DNA of 64,000 nt from Guptibacillus hwajinpoensis (GTDB taxonomy: Bacteria; Bacillota; Bacilli; Bacillales; Guptibacillaceae). The position numbers were made by a program, and so were the translations under genes. This document shows positions 56,260 to 64,000 of the stretch, one piece after another. The notes under the pieces are model-generated. The model was given only the letters and a program-made list of their open reading frames with translations, had not been told where the DNA came from and did not search any database. How positions within the stretch are numbered: the stretch's first letter is position 1; each line of letters starts with the position of its first letter. Location of the stretch: positions 1,405,086-1,469,085 of the forward strand of contig NZ_LELK01000004.1 in the NCBI RefSeq assembly GCF_001039475.1. The letters run 5' to 3'.

Positions 56260-56436
56260 ATGAAAGGCTATGGCTACGGTTATCCAGGTTGTGGTTATCC
56301 CTATCCGCCATACCCATATCCATATCCAGGCTATGGTGCCGGTTATTTTGCTTTAATCGTTGTCCTACTTGTTTTATTGCTCGTGATAGGCGGAGGATAC
56401 TATTATTATACAAATTTTTACGGGAATATCAGATAA
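56260..56436 (+). CDS. Tyr/Pro/Gly-rich YjcZ-like small membrane protein
   Basis: 58 residues, ATG 56260 after AAGGAGGGGG. The N-terminus is a tandem YP/GY repeat (MKGYGYGYPGCGYPYPPYPY...), followed by AGYFALIVVLLVLLLVIGGG, the hydrophobic core seen in YjcZ-type sporulation proteins. One TM helix (about 28-46). The Tyr/Pro repeat suggests a coat- or surface-associated role, not proven. Confidence 0.65.
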   Translation: MKGYGYGYPGCGYPYPPYPYPYPGYGAGYFALIVVLLVLLLVIGGGYYYYTNFYGNIR

Positions 56437-56520
56437 TAATTGTAGAAAATAATGTTGCAATGGATGGGACTTGAAATTGGTGAACTGTTTCATGAGTCAC
56501 TTAACTCATTCCCTATAGAA

Positions 56521-56563
56521 AAAAGCAAGCACGATAGGGTTATCCCTTCGTGCTTGCTTTGTT
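56521..56563. terminator. Bidirectional terminator overlapping mrpG 3' end
   Basis: AAGCAAGCACGATAGGG/CCCTTCGTGCTTGCTT, a 17-base stem with one G-U pair. It lies between convergent genes and extends into the last codons of mrpG. Confidence 0.8.
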
Positions 56564-56893
56564 ATGTTCCTTTTTTTCAAGATCATCTCTCGTTGTCTTT
56601 TCCCATAGAGGAACACCCTTCTGATAAGCAGCCCTTGAAATCATGTGTCCAGAAACCGGTGCAGTCATCAGAATAAAGATGATACCAAGAATCAGTTTTC
56701 CACTCACCATTTGTTGTTCGAAAATGAAGTAAAGAAAAGCTGCAATTAAAATTCCAGCAACTCCTAATGTTGCACTTTTTGAAGCAGCATGAAGCCGAGT
56801 ATAAACATCAGGCAGGCGAAAGATACCTAGTGCTCCCGAGAAAAGAAAAAATGTTCCGATAAGCAGTATGATGCTAATCACGACTTCTTTCAA
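56540..56893 (-). CDS. mrpG: Mrp antiporter subunit MrpG
   Basis: Small subunit of the Mrp Na+(Li+)/H+ antiporter complex, 117 aa, three TM helices. Family signature IFRLPDVYTRLHAASKSATLG (about 30-50). Start TTG 56893 is used because it yields the normal N-terminus MKEVVISIILL and overlaps the end of mrpF; the frame start further upstream lies inside mrpF. Last gene of the operon. Confidence 0.9.
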   Translation of the reverse strand: MKEVVISIILLIGTFFLFSGALGIFRLPDVYTRLHAASKSATLGVAGILIAAFLYFIFEQQMVSGKLILGIIFILMTAPVSGHMISRAAYQKGVPLWEKTTRDDLEKKEHNKASTKG

Positions 56894-57164
56894 TGATAAC
56901 ACCCTTTTCCAAGAATTTTGCAATAGCGACTGTTCCAATGAAAGCAAGAATACCAATCAAGAGAATAATGTCGTTAAAATATTGTGTTTCTAACTTTATT
57001 GCTAGAATACCTGCTATTGCCATCAGGTTAATACCGATTGTGTCAAGTGCCACGGCGCGATCAGGATTAGACGGTCCTTTAATTGCGCGGTAGAGAAGAA
57101 ATAGAGTAGAGATGGCGATGACGACAATACAAATGGTCGAAACAGTTGATAAGAGTGTAGTCAT
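56874..57164 (-). CDS. mrpF: Mrp antiporter subunit MrpF
   Basis: Subunit F, 96 aa, three TM helices. Family stretch YRAIKGPSNPDRAVALDTIGIN (about 25-46), similar to proteins once linked to bile-salt efflux. Start ATG 57164 overlaps the mrpE stop (ATGA). All subunits are needed in the studied bacilli. Confidence 0.93.
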   Translation of the reverse strand: MTTLLSTVSTICIVVIAISTLFLLYRAIKGPSNPDRAVALDTIGINLMAIAGILAIKLETQYFNDIILLIGILAFIGTVAIAKFLEKGVIIERSRD

Positions 57165-57637
57165 CTAGTCACCTCCATAATAGCCTTTTCAAATGTACCT
57201 TTGATTTCCTTAATGACTTCGTCAGCGTCTGGTGCATCCATCGCATGAATGTATATATGCATATTATCTGGTGCGACAGAAACGCTTAGTGTTCCAGGAG
57301 TTAAAGTAATTAAATTTGCCAACATAGTGATTTCCCAATTTGTACGAACCTCAATAGGTACAGCTATAATTCCTGGTTGCATATTGAGTTTTGGAGAATA
57401 GACAAGCTTAACAACCTGCACATTCGCCATAATCAGTTCTTTGATAAACAAAAACAATAATTTACAAATGGACCAGATACGATAGAAGTAAAATCGATCT
57501 GGAATAAATCGCTCCATCAATAGGAGCAATCCTATCCCGAATAAGTAACCGACAAAGAATGTACTAAAAGAGTAACTTTCAAAAAGAAACATCCAGAGCA
57601 CGGCAATAATTAGATTAATAATAATTTGAATAGGCAT
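57161..57637 (-). CDS. mrpE: Mrp antiporter subunit MrpE
   Basis: Subunit E, 158 aa, two or three TM helices near the N-terminus. Signature: SFSTFFVGYLFGIG, then ANLITLTPGTLSV, then HAMDAPDADEVIKEIKG. Lies five bases after mrpD. MrpE is related to MnhE and assists complex assembly and activity. Confidence 0.93.
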   Translation of the reverse strand: MPIQIIINLIIAVLWMFLFESYSFSTFFVGYLFGIGLLLLMERFIPDRFYFYRIWSICKLLFLFIKELIMANVQVVKLVYSPKLNMQPGIIAVPIEVRTNWEITMLANLITLTPGTLSVSVAPDNMHIYIHAMDAPDADEVIKEIKGTFEKAIMEVTR

Positions 57638-57642
57638 GCCAT

Positions 57643-59124
57643 CTACTCCTTCATTACGGAATCAATATAATTTGCTGGGTCAATCATTTGATCAGCTATC
57701 ATCTGCACAGTTGGGTAAATAAATTCAGCACCTAAGCCAAGCGTTATTGTAAACAAAAGAAGAAACGCAGCAGGAACAATTTTTCCTTTTGTAGGGTTAA
57801 CTTCCGGTACTTTATCTTGCTTAGATTCTCCCCAAAAACCGTTAATAAAGATTCGTATAATAGATAAAAGAATCAAAAGACTTGTAAGTAGTCCAATGAT
57901 AGCAAGGACATAATGCCCTTCTTCAAATGCCCCACGAAGAATTAGAAGCTTCCCTACAAAGCCACTGAATGGCGGAAGTCCAGCCAAGGCAAGAGCTGCG
58001 ATGAAAAATAGCCAGCCGAGCAGTGGTTGATTCTTAATTATCCCGCCCATTTTTCTCAGATCAGATGTACCAGCATAGGCTACCATTGCCCCCACCAAGA
58101 AGAACAGAGCTGCTTTGATGATCATGTCATGAAGCAAGTAATAAACTGTTCCCGCTAGTGCAGTTGTTGAAAAGATGCCAATTCCAAGCATCATATAACC
58201 TACTGCAGGAATGATGTTGTACGCAATAATAAGTTGTACATTATTCGTAGAAAGAGCTCCAATCACACCAAATACCAGGGTTAAACCTGCCAATATGAGT
58301 AGAATTTGGTGAGTGACTGTGAGGTTGTAAACAAAAATTAATGTGAATACCCTTAATATTGAATATACCCCGACTTTCGTAAGTAATGCTCCGAATAATG
58401 CTGAAATCACAGTAGGAGGAACAGTATATGATTTCGGTAGCCAGAAATAGAGTGGAAAGAGAGCTCCTTTTGTAGCAAATACAATTAACAAAAGGATAGC
58501 AATGGTTGTTAAAATACCATCCTGCTCTATTTCACCTACTCGCTCTGCTAGCTGCGCCATGTTAACAGTGCCTACTACTGCATAAAGAAATGACACTGTT
58601 GTAACGAAAAGAATAGATGAAAATAAGTTAATGATAATGTATTTAAAGGACTCCCTGAATTGCTCTTTCGTCCCTCCCAGTACGATCAAACCATAAGATG
58701 CGATCAATAGTACTTCGAAGAATACAAATAGGTTAAAGAGATCTCCAGTTAAGAAAGCTCCACTTACGCCTGCAATAAGAAGCTGAAAGAGAGGATAGAA
58801 GTAGTATCGCTCTCTTTGTTCATCTAGTGAGTTAAATGCATAAAAAGCACAAGCAACAGCTACAAGGTTAGCTGTTACAACAAGAACAATTGCAAGCGGA
58901 TCAGCGACAAGGACGATACCGTAAGGAACTACCCAATCTCCTGCTTTTAGAACAATTGTGCCATTTTGTAGTACGTTATATGCGATCAACGAGACTACAA
59001 CAAGATTAATGATGACCATAATGCGAGTAATCATTCTTACAAGTGGCAATCGTTTATTAAGAAAGACTAGGATGATCCCCGTTAGAAGCGGTAATAGTAT
59101 TGGCATTATAGCTAAGTTACTCAT
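57643..59124 (-). CDS. mrpD: Mrp antiporter subunit MrpD
   Basis: Proton-channel-like subunit homologous to NuoM/NuoN of complex I, 493 aa, about 14 TM helices. The ion-path region has [17 protein letters not shown], and the later [15 protein letters not shown] and [12 protein letters not shown] contain the conserved TM glutamate and lysine regions. Overlaps mrpC by eight bases. Confidence 0.94.
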   Translation of the reverse strand: MSNLAIMPILLPLLTGIILVFLNKRLPLVRMITRIMVIINLVVVSLIAYNVLQNGTIVLKAGDWVVPYGIVLVADPLAIVLVVTANLVAVACAFYAFNSLDEQRERYYFYPLFQLLIAGVSGAFLTGDLFNLFVFFEVLLIASYGLIVLGGTKEQFRESFKYIIINLFSSILFVTTVSFLYAVVGTVNMAQLAERVGEIEQDGILTTIAILLLIVFATKGALFPLYFWLPKSYTVPPTVISALFGALLTKVGVYSILRVFTLIFVYNLTVTHQILLILAGLTLVFGVIGALSTNNVQLIIAYNIIPAVGYMMLGIGIFSTTALAGTVYYLLHDMIIKAALFFLVGAMVAYAGTSDLRKMGGIIKNQPLLGWLFFIAALALAGLPPFSGFVGKLLILRGAFEEGHYVLAIIGLLTSLLILLSIIRIFINGFWGESKQDKVPEVNPTKGKIVPAAFLLLFTITLGLGAEFIYPTVQMIADQMIDPANYIDSVMKE

Positions 59125-59455
59125 TGTCGTTTCCCCTCAACTTCTCCATATTATCGGTCCCGTTTGTCTGGTATGCCCGATACGCTAACACAAGAAGAAA
59201 TGAAGTCACACCGAAGCTAATGACGATGGAAGTCAGAATAAGTGCCTGTGGAAGCGGATCAACATAATTTGTTACGTCTTCTGAGAGAATTGGAGGTTTT
59301 CCTCGATTCAGTTTCCCCATCGTAATAATGAAAAGGTGGGCTCCATGAGACAGAAGTGCTGTACCGATTACAATCTTAAGAATTTGTTTTTGTAGCATCA
59401 TATAAACTCCTGCAGTGAATAACATTCCTGCAAGCACTGACATAACGATTTCCAT
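59117..59455 (-). CDS. mrpC: Mrp antiporter subunit MrpC
   Basis: Subunit C, NuoK-like, 112 aa, three TM helices ([20 protein letters not shown], then [18 protein letters not shown]). Its ATG overlaps the mrpA stop by one base (TAATG), and its ribosome site AAGGAGGGG lies within mrpA. Nothing lies between mrpA and mrpC, so the usual mrpB is missing here. Confidence 0.94.
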   Translation of the reverse strand: MEIVMSVLAGMLFTAGVYMMLQKQILKIVIGTALLSHGAHLFIITMGKLNRGKPPILSEDVTNYVDPLPQALILTSIVISFGVTSFLLVLAYRAYQTNGTDNMEKLRGNDNE

Positions 59456-61797
59456 TAATCATTCCCCTCCTTCTTGCCAGGACGTAGTTTAATCATGGTG
59501 AAGATCCCAAGTGCAGCAAGGCCAAGTACAACAATTTCAAGCATTGTATCAAGACCACGGAAGTCTACGAGAATGACGTTAACTACGTTGTCTCCACCAC
59601 CCAATTTGTAGGAATTTTTGATGAAGTAATCTGAAATTGGATCAAAGAACTTTGTGCTGTGTGATGCAATACCTATCATCGTAACAAGAATTCCAACTGA
59701 AATGGAGATAACCCAATTCACCGCATTAGTTCGTTTTGATTCTTTTTCTTTTCCAAAATTAGGGAGATGGTAGAAACAAAGTAGAAATAGCGCAACTGTT
59801 ACAGTCTCAACAATAAGCTGAGTTAGCGCAAGGTCAGGTGCACGGAAGAATACAAACAGAAGAGATAATCCGTATCCGACAATACCAAGCACAAGAATTG
59901 CAGCAATCCTGTTATTCATAAAGATGGTACCGAATGCTGCAATTGCCATTGCAATGGCGATGAGTATTTCTGGCGCAGCAATAGGCGCTAGATCATCAAA
60001 TGCAATTCGAAAACCACCCGTAATGCTCATCGTAAATCCTACAAGTCCAACAAAGAATACAAGAATATAGATCATGTAATGTCTAAGTGAACCAGTCATG
60101 TAGGCATTTGTCAGCTTTCTCGAACCATTCAATATCCCATTAATGAGACCGTCGTATGCTTTAGCTGCCGATAGCTTACCAGGAAAGACGCTGTATATTC
60201 GTTCCCATTTTGTACGAGTTAAATATAAGACGGTACCGAGCACAAGAACGGCGAGACTCATATAGAGTGGCGCGCCAAAGCCATGCCAGAATTTAATATG
60301 CGTTTCACCGACGTTACCAGTAATTGAATCAACCATAGGTGAAAGGAGCGCATGACCAAAAACATCTGGAACAAGTGCAATAATAATAACGAGCAGTACG
60401 AGTACAATTGGTGATAATAACATTCCAATTGGAGCTTCGTGTGGCTTTTGAGGCAATTCATCTCTTTGTTTACCCGTAAACGTTCGGAAAAATAGCATGA
60501 CAGAATAAACAAATGTGAAAATACTCCCCCCGACTGCCAAATAAGGAAAGAATGGTGATACAGCTTCTACAATCGTTGAAGCTTCTTCAAAATGAAGAGA
60601 CGATTCAAAAAACATTTCTTTACTAAGGAACCCATTTAAGAATGGAAGCGGAAACCCTGCCATCGAAAATGTTCCTAATAAGGCTAATGTAGCTGTGATT
60701 GGCATGAATGTAAACAAACCACCAAGACGTCTGATATCACGCGTTCCTGTTTCATGGTCAATGATACCTGCAACCATAAACAGACTTCCTTTAAATGTTG
60801 CATGGTTTAAAATATGGAAAACTGCTGCAAGCACAGCAAGTTCGGTTCCAAAACCGAGCATAGCCATAATCATACCAAGCTGACTAATTGTGGAGTAGGC
60901 AAGAATTGCTTTAAGATCTGTTTGCCTAACTGCCATATAAGATCCCCAACAAAGAGTTAACAACCCGAACCCGCTTACGATCAAGAAGAAAAGATCTGTA
61001 CCTGCAAAGATAAGGCTCAGTCTTGCAACTAAATAGATTCCAGCTTTCACCATTGTTGCTGAATGTAGAAATGCACTAACTGGTGTTGGTGCTTCCATTG
61101 CATCAGGTAACCAGGTATGGAATGGGAATTGAGCTGATTTCGTAAACGCTCCGAGAAGAATCATAATTAATATGAATGGAAAGAGGGAAGACTGAACAAC
61201 CATCTCTGCATTCTCGATAATCCCCCTGATGCTAGTCGTTCCAGTAATGTCTGCCATCATCAAAAATCCACCAAGCATGGCAAGACCACCAAAAACAGTT
61301 ATCATCATTGATTTAAGAGCACCAGAAGTAGATTTCTCCCTTTGATACCAATACCCAATTAGAAGAAACGACGAAATACTCGTGAGCTCCCAAAATGTAT
61401 AAAGGACAAAAAGATTATCTGATAAAACAACTCCGAGCATTGCGCCCATAAATAACAGAAGATAAACATAAAAATGGCCAAGTTTCTCGGCTTTACTTAA
61501 GTAATAGATGGAATAAAGAACAACAAGTGATCCAATTCCTGTAATCAAAAGCGCGAAAAACAGACCAAGACCATCAATGAAAAATGAAACGTTAACGCCG
61601 AGAGATGGAATCCACTCAAACGTTTTAAGTGTATGTACACCGTGTAAGACATCTTCTATAAACGAAAGAAAATACCCAAATAAAACAATCGGAACTAATA
61701 GAACAAACCAGCCTAAATGGACCTGTTTGACGCCCCGATAAATAAACGGGATGAAAAACGCTGCCAGAAAAGGTAGCAAGACAGCTGCATGAAGCAT
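59455..61797 (-). CDS. mrpA: Mrp antiporter subunit MrpA
   Basis: Largest subunit, NuoL-like, 780 aa. The proton channel domain (about 90-400) contains FWELTSISSFLLIGYW, GAFTKSAQFPFHTWLPDAMEAPTPVSAFLHS and HILNHATFKGSLFM. The C-terminal MbhD/MbhE-type extension ends RAPDLALTQLIVETVTV...VNVILVDFRGLDTMLEI. No MrpB-like domain follows. ATG 61797 is used (GGGGAGGG upstream) because the longer frame adds a polar, unsupported 15 residues. First gene of the operon. Confidence 0.94.
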   Translation of the reverse strand: MLHAAVLLPFLAAFFIPFIYRGVKQVHLGWFVLLVPIVLFGYFLSFIEDVLHGVHTLKTFEWIPSLGVNVSFFIDGLGLFFALLITGIGSLVVLYSIYYLSKAEKLGHFYVYLLLFMGAMLGVVLSDNLFVLYTFWELTSISSFLLIGYWYQREKSTSGALKSMMITVFGGLAMLGGFLMMADITGTTSIRGIIENAEMVVQSSLFPFILIMILLGAFTKSAQFPFHTWLPDAMEAPTPVSAFLHSATMVKAGIYLVARLSLIFAGTDLFFLIVSGFGLLTLCWGSYMAVRQTDLKAILAYSTISQLGMIMAMLGFGTELAVLAAVFHILNHATFKGSLFMVAGIIDHETGTRDIRRLGGLFTFMPITATLALLGTFSMAGFPLPFLNGFLSKEMFFESSLHFEEASTIVEAVSPFFPYLAVGGSIFTFVYSVMLFFRTFTGKQRDELPQKPHEAPIGMLLSPIVLVLLVIIIALVPDVFGHALLSPMVDSITGNVGETHIKFWHGFGAPLYMSLAVLVLGTVLYLTRTKWERIYSVFPGKLSAAKAYDGLINGILNGSRKLTNAYMTGSLRHYMIYILVFFVGLVGFTMSITGGFRIAFDDLAPIAAPEILIAIAMAIAAFGTIFMNNRIAAILVLGIVGYGLSLLFVFFRAPDLALTQLIVETVTVALFLLCFYHLPNFGKEKESKRTNAVNWVISISVGILVTMIGIASHSTKFFDPISDYFIKNSYKLGGGDNVVNVILVDFRGLDTMLEIVVLGLAALGIFTMIKLRPGKKEGND

Positions 61798-61866
61798 TCT
61801 ACAAAACCCTCCCCAATAATCCTCAATATGATAAAAGTTCAAATGAACTCATATTGCAATAACTCA

Positions 61867-61896
61867 ATTGTAATCAAAACTAGACTAATTTATCAA
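61867..61896 (-). promoter_or_regulatory. Promoter of the mrp operon
   Basis: On the minus strand TTGATA (61896-61891), 18-base spacer, TACAAT (61872-61867), about 70 bases before mrpA. Confidence 0.65.
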
Positions 61897-61975
61897 CTTT
61901 TCATGTCTGTAAAAGTAACTTACCCGTATAAGTTTACCAATCAACGCCGATTCTATTTGCGAAAGGAGTATGCAC

Positions 61976-62428
61976 ATGATAAAATCCATTTCTATACTTT
62001 TTACAGTTCTAGTTCTTCTTACTGCCTGCCAATCGATTTATAAAAGTGATGATAATTCGCCATATGCTCCAAGAGAATATTTCAGAGCAATTGATGTTGA
62101 ACCTATTGGCACGGCCCTTTTGAAAGAAGACAATACCATTTCTACACTTAACGCTATTAAAAATAAAATGCAAGATGAAGGTGCAATAAAGGATGTTATT
62201 GTCTTGACACACAAAAACCAGGCAGTTGTCGTGTTAAAACCTTTTGCATATGAAAGAAGAAATGTGGATGAGATACTATCCGAGTATCGTAAAAGATTAG
62301 ATGAAGAAAAAATAGCGGCTGTATTGTTAACAGAGCCTGTTGATTATCGTAAAGCGAAGAGAATGAAGAATATGGAAGAAATAACTGGTGAAGAGTGGGA
62401 ACTTCATTGGGGAAGTTATTTTAATTAA
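61976..62428 (+). CDS. YhcN/YlaJ-like lipoprotein, probable
   Basis: Predicted lipoprotein, 150 aa: signal peptide with lipobox VLLTAC (Cys about 18), then an alpha/beta domain with KDVIVLTHKNQAVVVLKPFA that resembles the YhcN/YlaJ sporulation lipoprotein fold. That family assignment is tentative. ATG 61976 is chosen over 61970 because of the spacing from AAAGGAG. It ends at TAA 62426-62428, right where repeat R4 begins. Confidence 0.65.
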   Translation: MIKSISILFTVLVLLTACQSIYKSDDNSPYAPREYFRAIDVEPIGTALLKEDNTISTLNAIKNKMQDEGAIKDVIVLTHKNQAVVVLKPFAYERRNVDEILSEYRKRLDEEKIAAVLLTEPVDYRKAKRMKNMEEITGEEWELHWGSYFN

Positions 62429-62430
62429 TT

Positions 62431-62650
62431 GGCTCTTTTCGTAGACATTGTTGCTATATGAGTGGGTGAATTTCCGCTCCAGGATGCTCGCTTTCCGCGG
62501 GGCGGGCGGTGAGCCTCCTCGTCGCTAACGCTCCTGCGGTGTCTCACCTGTCCCGCTAATCCCGCAGGAGTCGAGCATCCTTCCGCTCCAATAAGAAGTG
62601 CGGTTATTTCAATAATTATTTCAAAAGCAACAATCTTTTAGAAAAGAGCC
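62431..62650. repeat. Dispersed element, copy R4, full length
   Basis: 220 bases: GGCTCTTTTCGTAGACATTG...and ...CAATCTTTTAGAAAAGAGCC, an imperfect inverted repeat of about 25 bases at the ends. The GC-rich core is bounded by TTCCGCTCC direct repeats and contains GGATGCTCG/CGAGCATCC inverted. It is flanked on both sides by AATTAATT (62423-62430 and 62651-62658), a candidate target-site duplication. Confidence 0.8.
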
Positions 62651-62659
62651 AATTAATTT

Positions 62660-62771
62660 GACCCTTTTCGTAGAGATTGTTGCTATAGAGTGGGTTAATT
62701 TCCGCTCCAATCACTAAGTGTGGTTTTTTTAAATATTTGTTTCAAAAGCAACAATCTTTTAGAAGAGAGCT
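62660..62771. repeat. Dispersed element, copy R5, core-deleted
   Basis: About 112 bases with the same left half (CCCTTTTCGTAGAGATTGTTG), a single TTCCGCTCC and the right half (CAACAATCTTTTAGAAGAGAG). The core between the two TTCCGCTCC copies is absent, as expected from recombination between those direct repeats. Confidence 0.75.
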
Positions 62772-62781
62772 AAAAAGAAAC

Positions 62782-62812
62782 AAAAAACCAACCCTACGAA
62801 GATCAAGGTTGG
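62782..62812 (-). terminator. Terminator of sda
   Basis: On the minus strand CCAACC/GGTTGG stem with a 13-base loop and six T. Confidence 0.7.
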
Positions 62813-62817
62813 CAAAG

Positions 62818-62961
62818 TTAAATTCCGATGAGATGAACTTGTTTATCGAGGCTTCGTCTTTCAATTTCTCTTTGGATCAATCCAATGAAGTCATTGCTTA
62901 ACTTAAGTTCCTTTGCTTTATAAAAGGATTCAATCAATAAGTCATCAGATAACTTTTCCAT
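62818..62961 (-). CDS. sda: Sporulation checkpoint protein Sda
   Basis: 47-residue helical-hairpin protein that inhibits the histidine kinase KinA, holding back sporulation when DNA replication is stressed. [20 protein letters not shown] is followed by [18 protein letters not shown], the Sda pattern. AGGAGGTG precedes the ATG. DnaA boxes lie upstream and yqeG beyond, as in B. subtilis. Confidence 0.9.
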   Translation of the reverse strand: MEKLSDDLLIESFYKAKELKLSNDFIGLIQREIERRSLDKQVHLIGI

Positions 62962-63075
62962 GATTAAGCACCTCCTAAATAAGGTTCTAGTTTCCGTCTA
63001 TTCCGCATATTGTGTATGTGGATCTTTTATTTGCAGTTAGCGTACCACGGATGTACTGCAAGAACAACCGTTCCG

Positions 63076-63175
63076 TTATCCACAGTTAAAGGTGGATAAT
63101 TTGTGGGTAAAGTGTTTATATCTAAGTTATTAGTAATGAATGTAATGTCCGCAAATGTGCATAATGTTATCCACA
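63076..63175. promoter_or_regulatory. DnaA-box cluster upstream of sda
   Basis: Five 9-base matches to TTWTNCACA: TTATCCACA at 63076-63084 and 63167-63175 (both perfect), TGTGCATAA at 63156-63164 (perfect, reverse), GGTGGATAA at 63091-63099 and TGTGGGTAA at 63102-63110 (each one mismatch). DnaA is known to control sda in B. subtilis. No origin-like AT-rich unwinding element or replication gene is adjacent. Confidence 0.85.
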
Positions 63176-63256
63176 ATTTGAGGGAACATCGGAATTTGTC
63201 GAAAAATTTTGATATCGTTTATCTTTTTTCTTTATAAATCGTACTGAAGTTAATTG

Positions 63257-63284
63257 TTGTACGAGTGAAAAATATTGATACAAT
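63257..63284 (+). promoter_or_regulatory. Candidate promoter for yqeG
   Basis: TTGTAC (63257-63262), 16-base spacer, TACAAT (63279-63284), 32 bases before yqeG. Confidence 0.5.
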
Positions 63285-63316
63285 AGGTATGTCACAAATA
63301 GTAGGAGTGTTGATCG

Positions 63317-63832
63317 TTGTTAAATACTTTTTTACCTAATGAACACGTACAAGACATTTTTCAAATCAGTCCTAAATTGCTCAAAGATCGTGGAGTGAAA
63401 GGGATTATAACTGATCTTGACAATACGCTTGTAGAGTGGGATAGAGCTGATGCAACGCCAGAATTAACGAAATGGTTCAAGCAAATGCGTGATGAGGGCA
63501 TTCTTGTTACAATTGTTTCGAATAATAATAGGACAAGAGTTGAGAAGTTTGCTTCTCCTGTAGAAGTGCCATATATATATGAGGCTCGAAAGCCAATGAC
63601 CAAAGCTTTCCGAAAAGCATTAAAAGATATGAAGTTAGAAGCTAATGACGCTGTTGTCATTGGGGACCAAATCTTTACAGATGTTGTTGGGGGAAATCGT
63701 ATGGGACTTCATACAATTCTTGTTGTACCTGTCGCAAGTACAGATGGATTCTTTACGAGGTTCAATCGCAGAATGGAAAGTGTTTTCTTAGCATGGATGA
63801 AACGTAAAGGGAAGATAAATTGGGAGGAATAA
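63317..63832 (+). CDS. yqeG: HAD-IIIA phosphatase YqeG
   Basis: 171 aa haloacid dehalogenase-type phosphatase. Motif I IITDLDNTLVEWD (about 31-43), motif II TIVSNNNRTR, and motif IV VVIGDQIFTDVVGGNRMG are visible. The start is TTG 63317, with TAGGAGTG at seven bases. Natural substrate unknown. It heads the yqeG-yqeH operon. Confidence 0.9.
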   Translation: MLNTFLPNEHVQDIFQISPKLLKDRGVKGIITDLDNTLVEWDRADATPELTKWFKQMRDEGILVTIVSNNNRTRVEKFASPVEVPYIYEARKPMTKAFRKALKDMKLEANDAVVIGDQIFTDVVGGNRMGLHTILVVPVASTDGFFTRFNRRMESVFLAWMKRKGKINWEE

Positions 63833-63834
63833 GT

Positions 63835-64000
63835 TTGGACAACGAACAAATTATTTGCGCCGGATGTGGCGTGCATATTCAAACAGAAGACAAAAATGCA
63901 CTTGGCTATGCCCCGCCTTCTGCTCTGAAAAGAGATGTGATTATTTGTCAGCGCTGTTTTCGTCTAAAGCATTATAATGAAATTCAAGACGTAGCACTAA
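63835..64000 (+). CDS. yqeH: Ribosome-assembly GTPase YqeH, 3' end beyond window
   Basis: First 55 codons only, TTG 63835 with GGGAGGAAT upstream. Two CxxC pairs (ICAGCGVHIQ and ICQRCFRLKHYN) form the N-terminal zinc finger typical of YqeH, a circularly permuted GTPase needed for 30S assembly. The GTPase domain lies outside the window. Confidence 0.88.
   Translation, partial: MDNEQIICAGCGVHIQTEDKNALGYAPPSALKRDVIICQRCFRLKHYNEIQDVAL

Noticed and set aside
56105-56413. Minus-strand frame of 102 residues opposite the YjcZ-like gene
   Set aside because: No convincing ribosome site; its composition is the antisense of the Tyr/Pro repeat on the other strand, which has a strong AAGGAGGGGG and a recognisable protein.
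62431-62771. CRISPR-like array
   Set aside because: Repeats are 100-220 bases, with no 25-40 base repeat and unique-spacer periodicity, and no cas genes; the copies are a dispersed element.
63076-63175. Chromosomal replication origin
   Set aside because: DnaA boxes are present but dnaA, dnaN, gyrase genes and an unwinding element are not; the sda context explains the boxes.

Overview
The window is a stretch of a Bacillaceae chromosome (Gram-positive, spore-forming, low GC). The evidence is gene content and order: spoVB, sigK, sda, an RsfA-type regulator and YjcZ/YrzI-type small proteins mark a spore former, and most of the window follows the Bacillus subtilis yrbG-spoVB-secDF-recJ-apt-relA-dtd-hisS-aspS-rarA-cymR-mnmA-recD2-alaS-mltG-udk-greA-yrrT-mccAB-yrhC order. 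An ArsB/NhaD-type permease and an Mrp antiporter operon suggest a sodium- or alkali-exposed lifestyle. I do not assign a species.

Layout. 1-4657: permease (cut by the left edge), YrbG, SpoVB (minus strand), a small membrane exporter and ComN. 4669-14206: secD and secF as separate overlapping genes, a CDF metal transporter, LapA/YrvD, recJ, apt, relA and dtd. 14215-19727: cell-wall amidase (minus strand), a small YrzK-like gene, a T-box leader, hisS-aspS, then 6S RNA. 19738-29129: a repeat, RsfA-like and rarA (minus strand), then YczE-like, cymR, yrvO, mnmA, a TPR protein and recD2, followed by a second dispersed repeat. 29130-40452: zinc-ribbon peptide, YrrI, T-box, alaS, yrzL-ruvX-yrzB, mltG, trmR, udk, greA, pbpI and yrrS. 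40451-45255: yrzA, then a methyl-cycle and reverse-transsulfuration operon yrrT-mtnN-luxS-mccA-mccB, a repeat, and yrhC. 45289-48626: a two-gene MotA/MotB-like (ZorAB-like) motor pair on the minus strand, divergent from an array of six very short genes. 48740-54834: nadE, a mini metallopeptidase, a PH-like membrane protein, hmp/nsrR with two NsrR operators, intact sigK, a WYL protein and an SGNH hydrolase. 54951-61797: YfkAB radical SAM protein, a YjcZ-like peptide, and an mrp operon of order A-C-D-E-F-G with no mrpB. 61976-64000: lipoprotein, two tandem repeats, sda with an upstream DnaA-box cluster, yqeG and the start of yqeH.

Working together: hisS-aspS and alaS are controlled by tRNA-sensing T-boxes. 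YrrT, MtnN, LuxS, MccA and MccB form a continuous route from S-adenosylhomocysteine to cysteine, and the cysteine repressor CymR is also encoded here beside the sulfur-relay genes yrvO-mnmA. NsrR and Hmp form a nitric-oxide response unit. Sda with its DnaA boxes links replication to sporulation.

Most notable: the mrp operon lacking mrpB, the orphan ZorAB-like motor, the small-ORF array with a structured leader, the overlapping Asp/His codons in the hisS T-box, and a family of inverted-repeat-bounded GC-rich elements present at five places. All identifications come from reading the sequence; no database search was possible.
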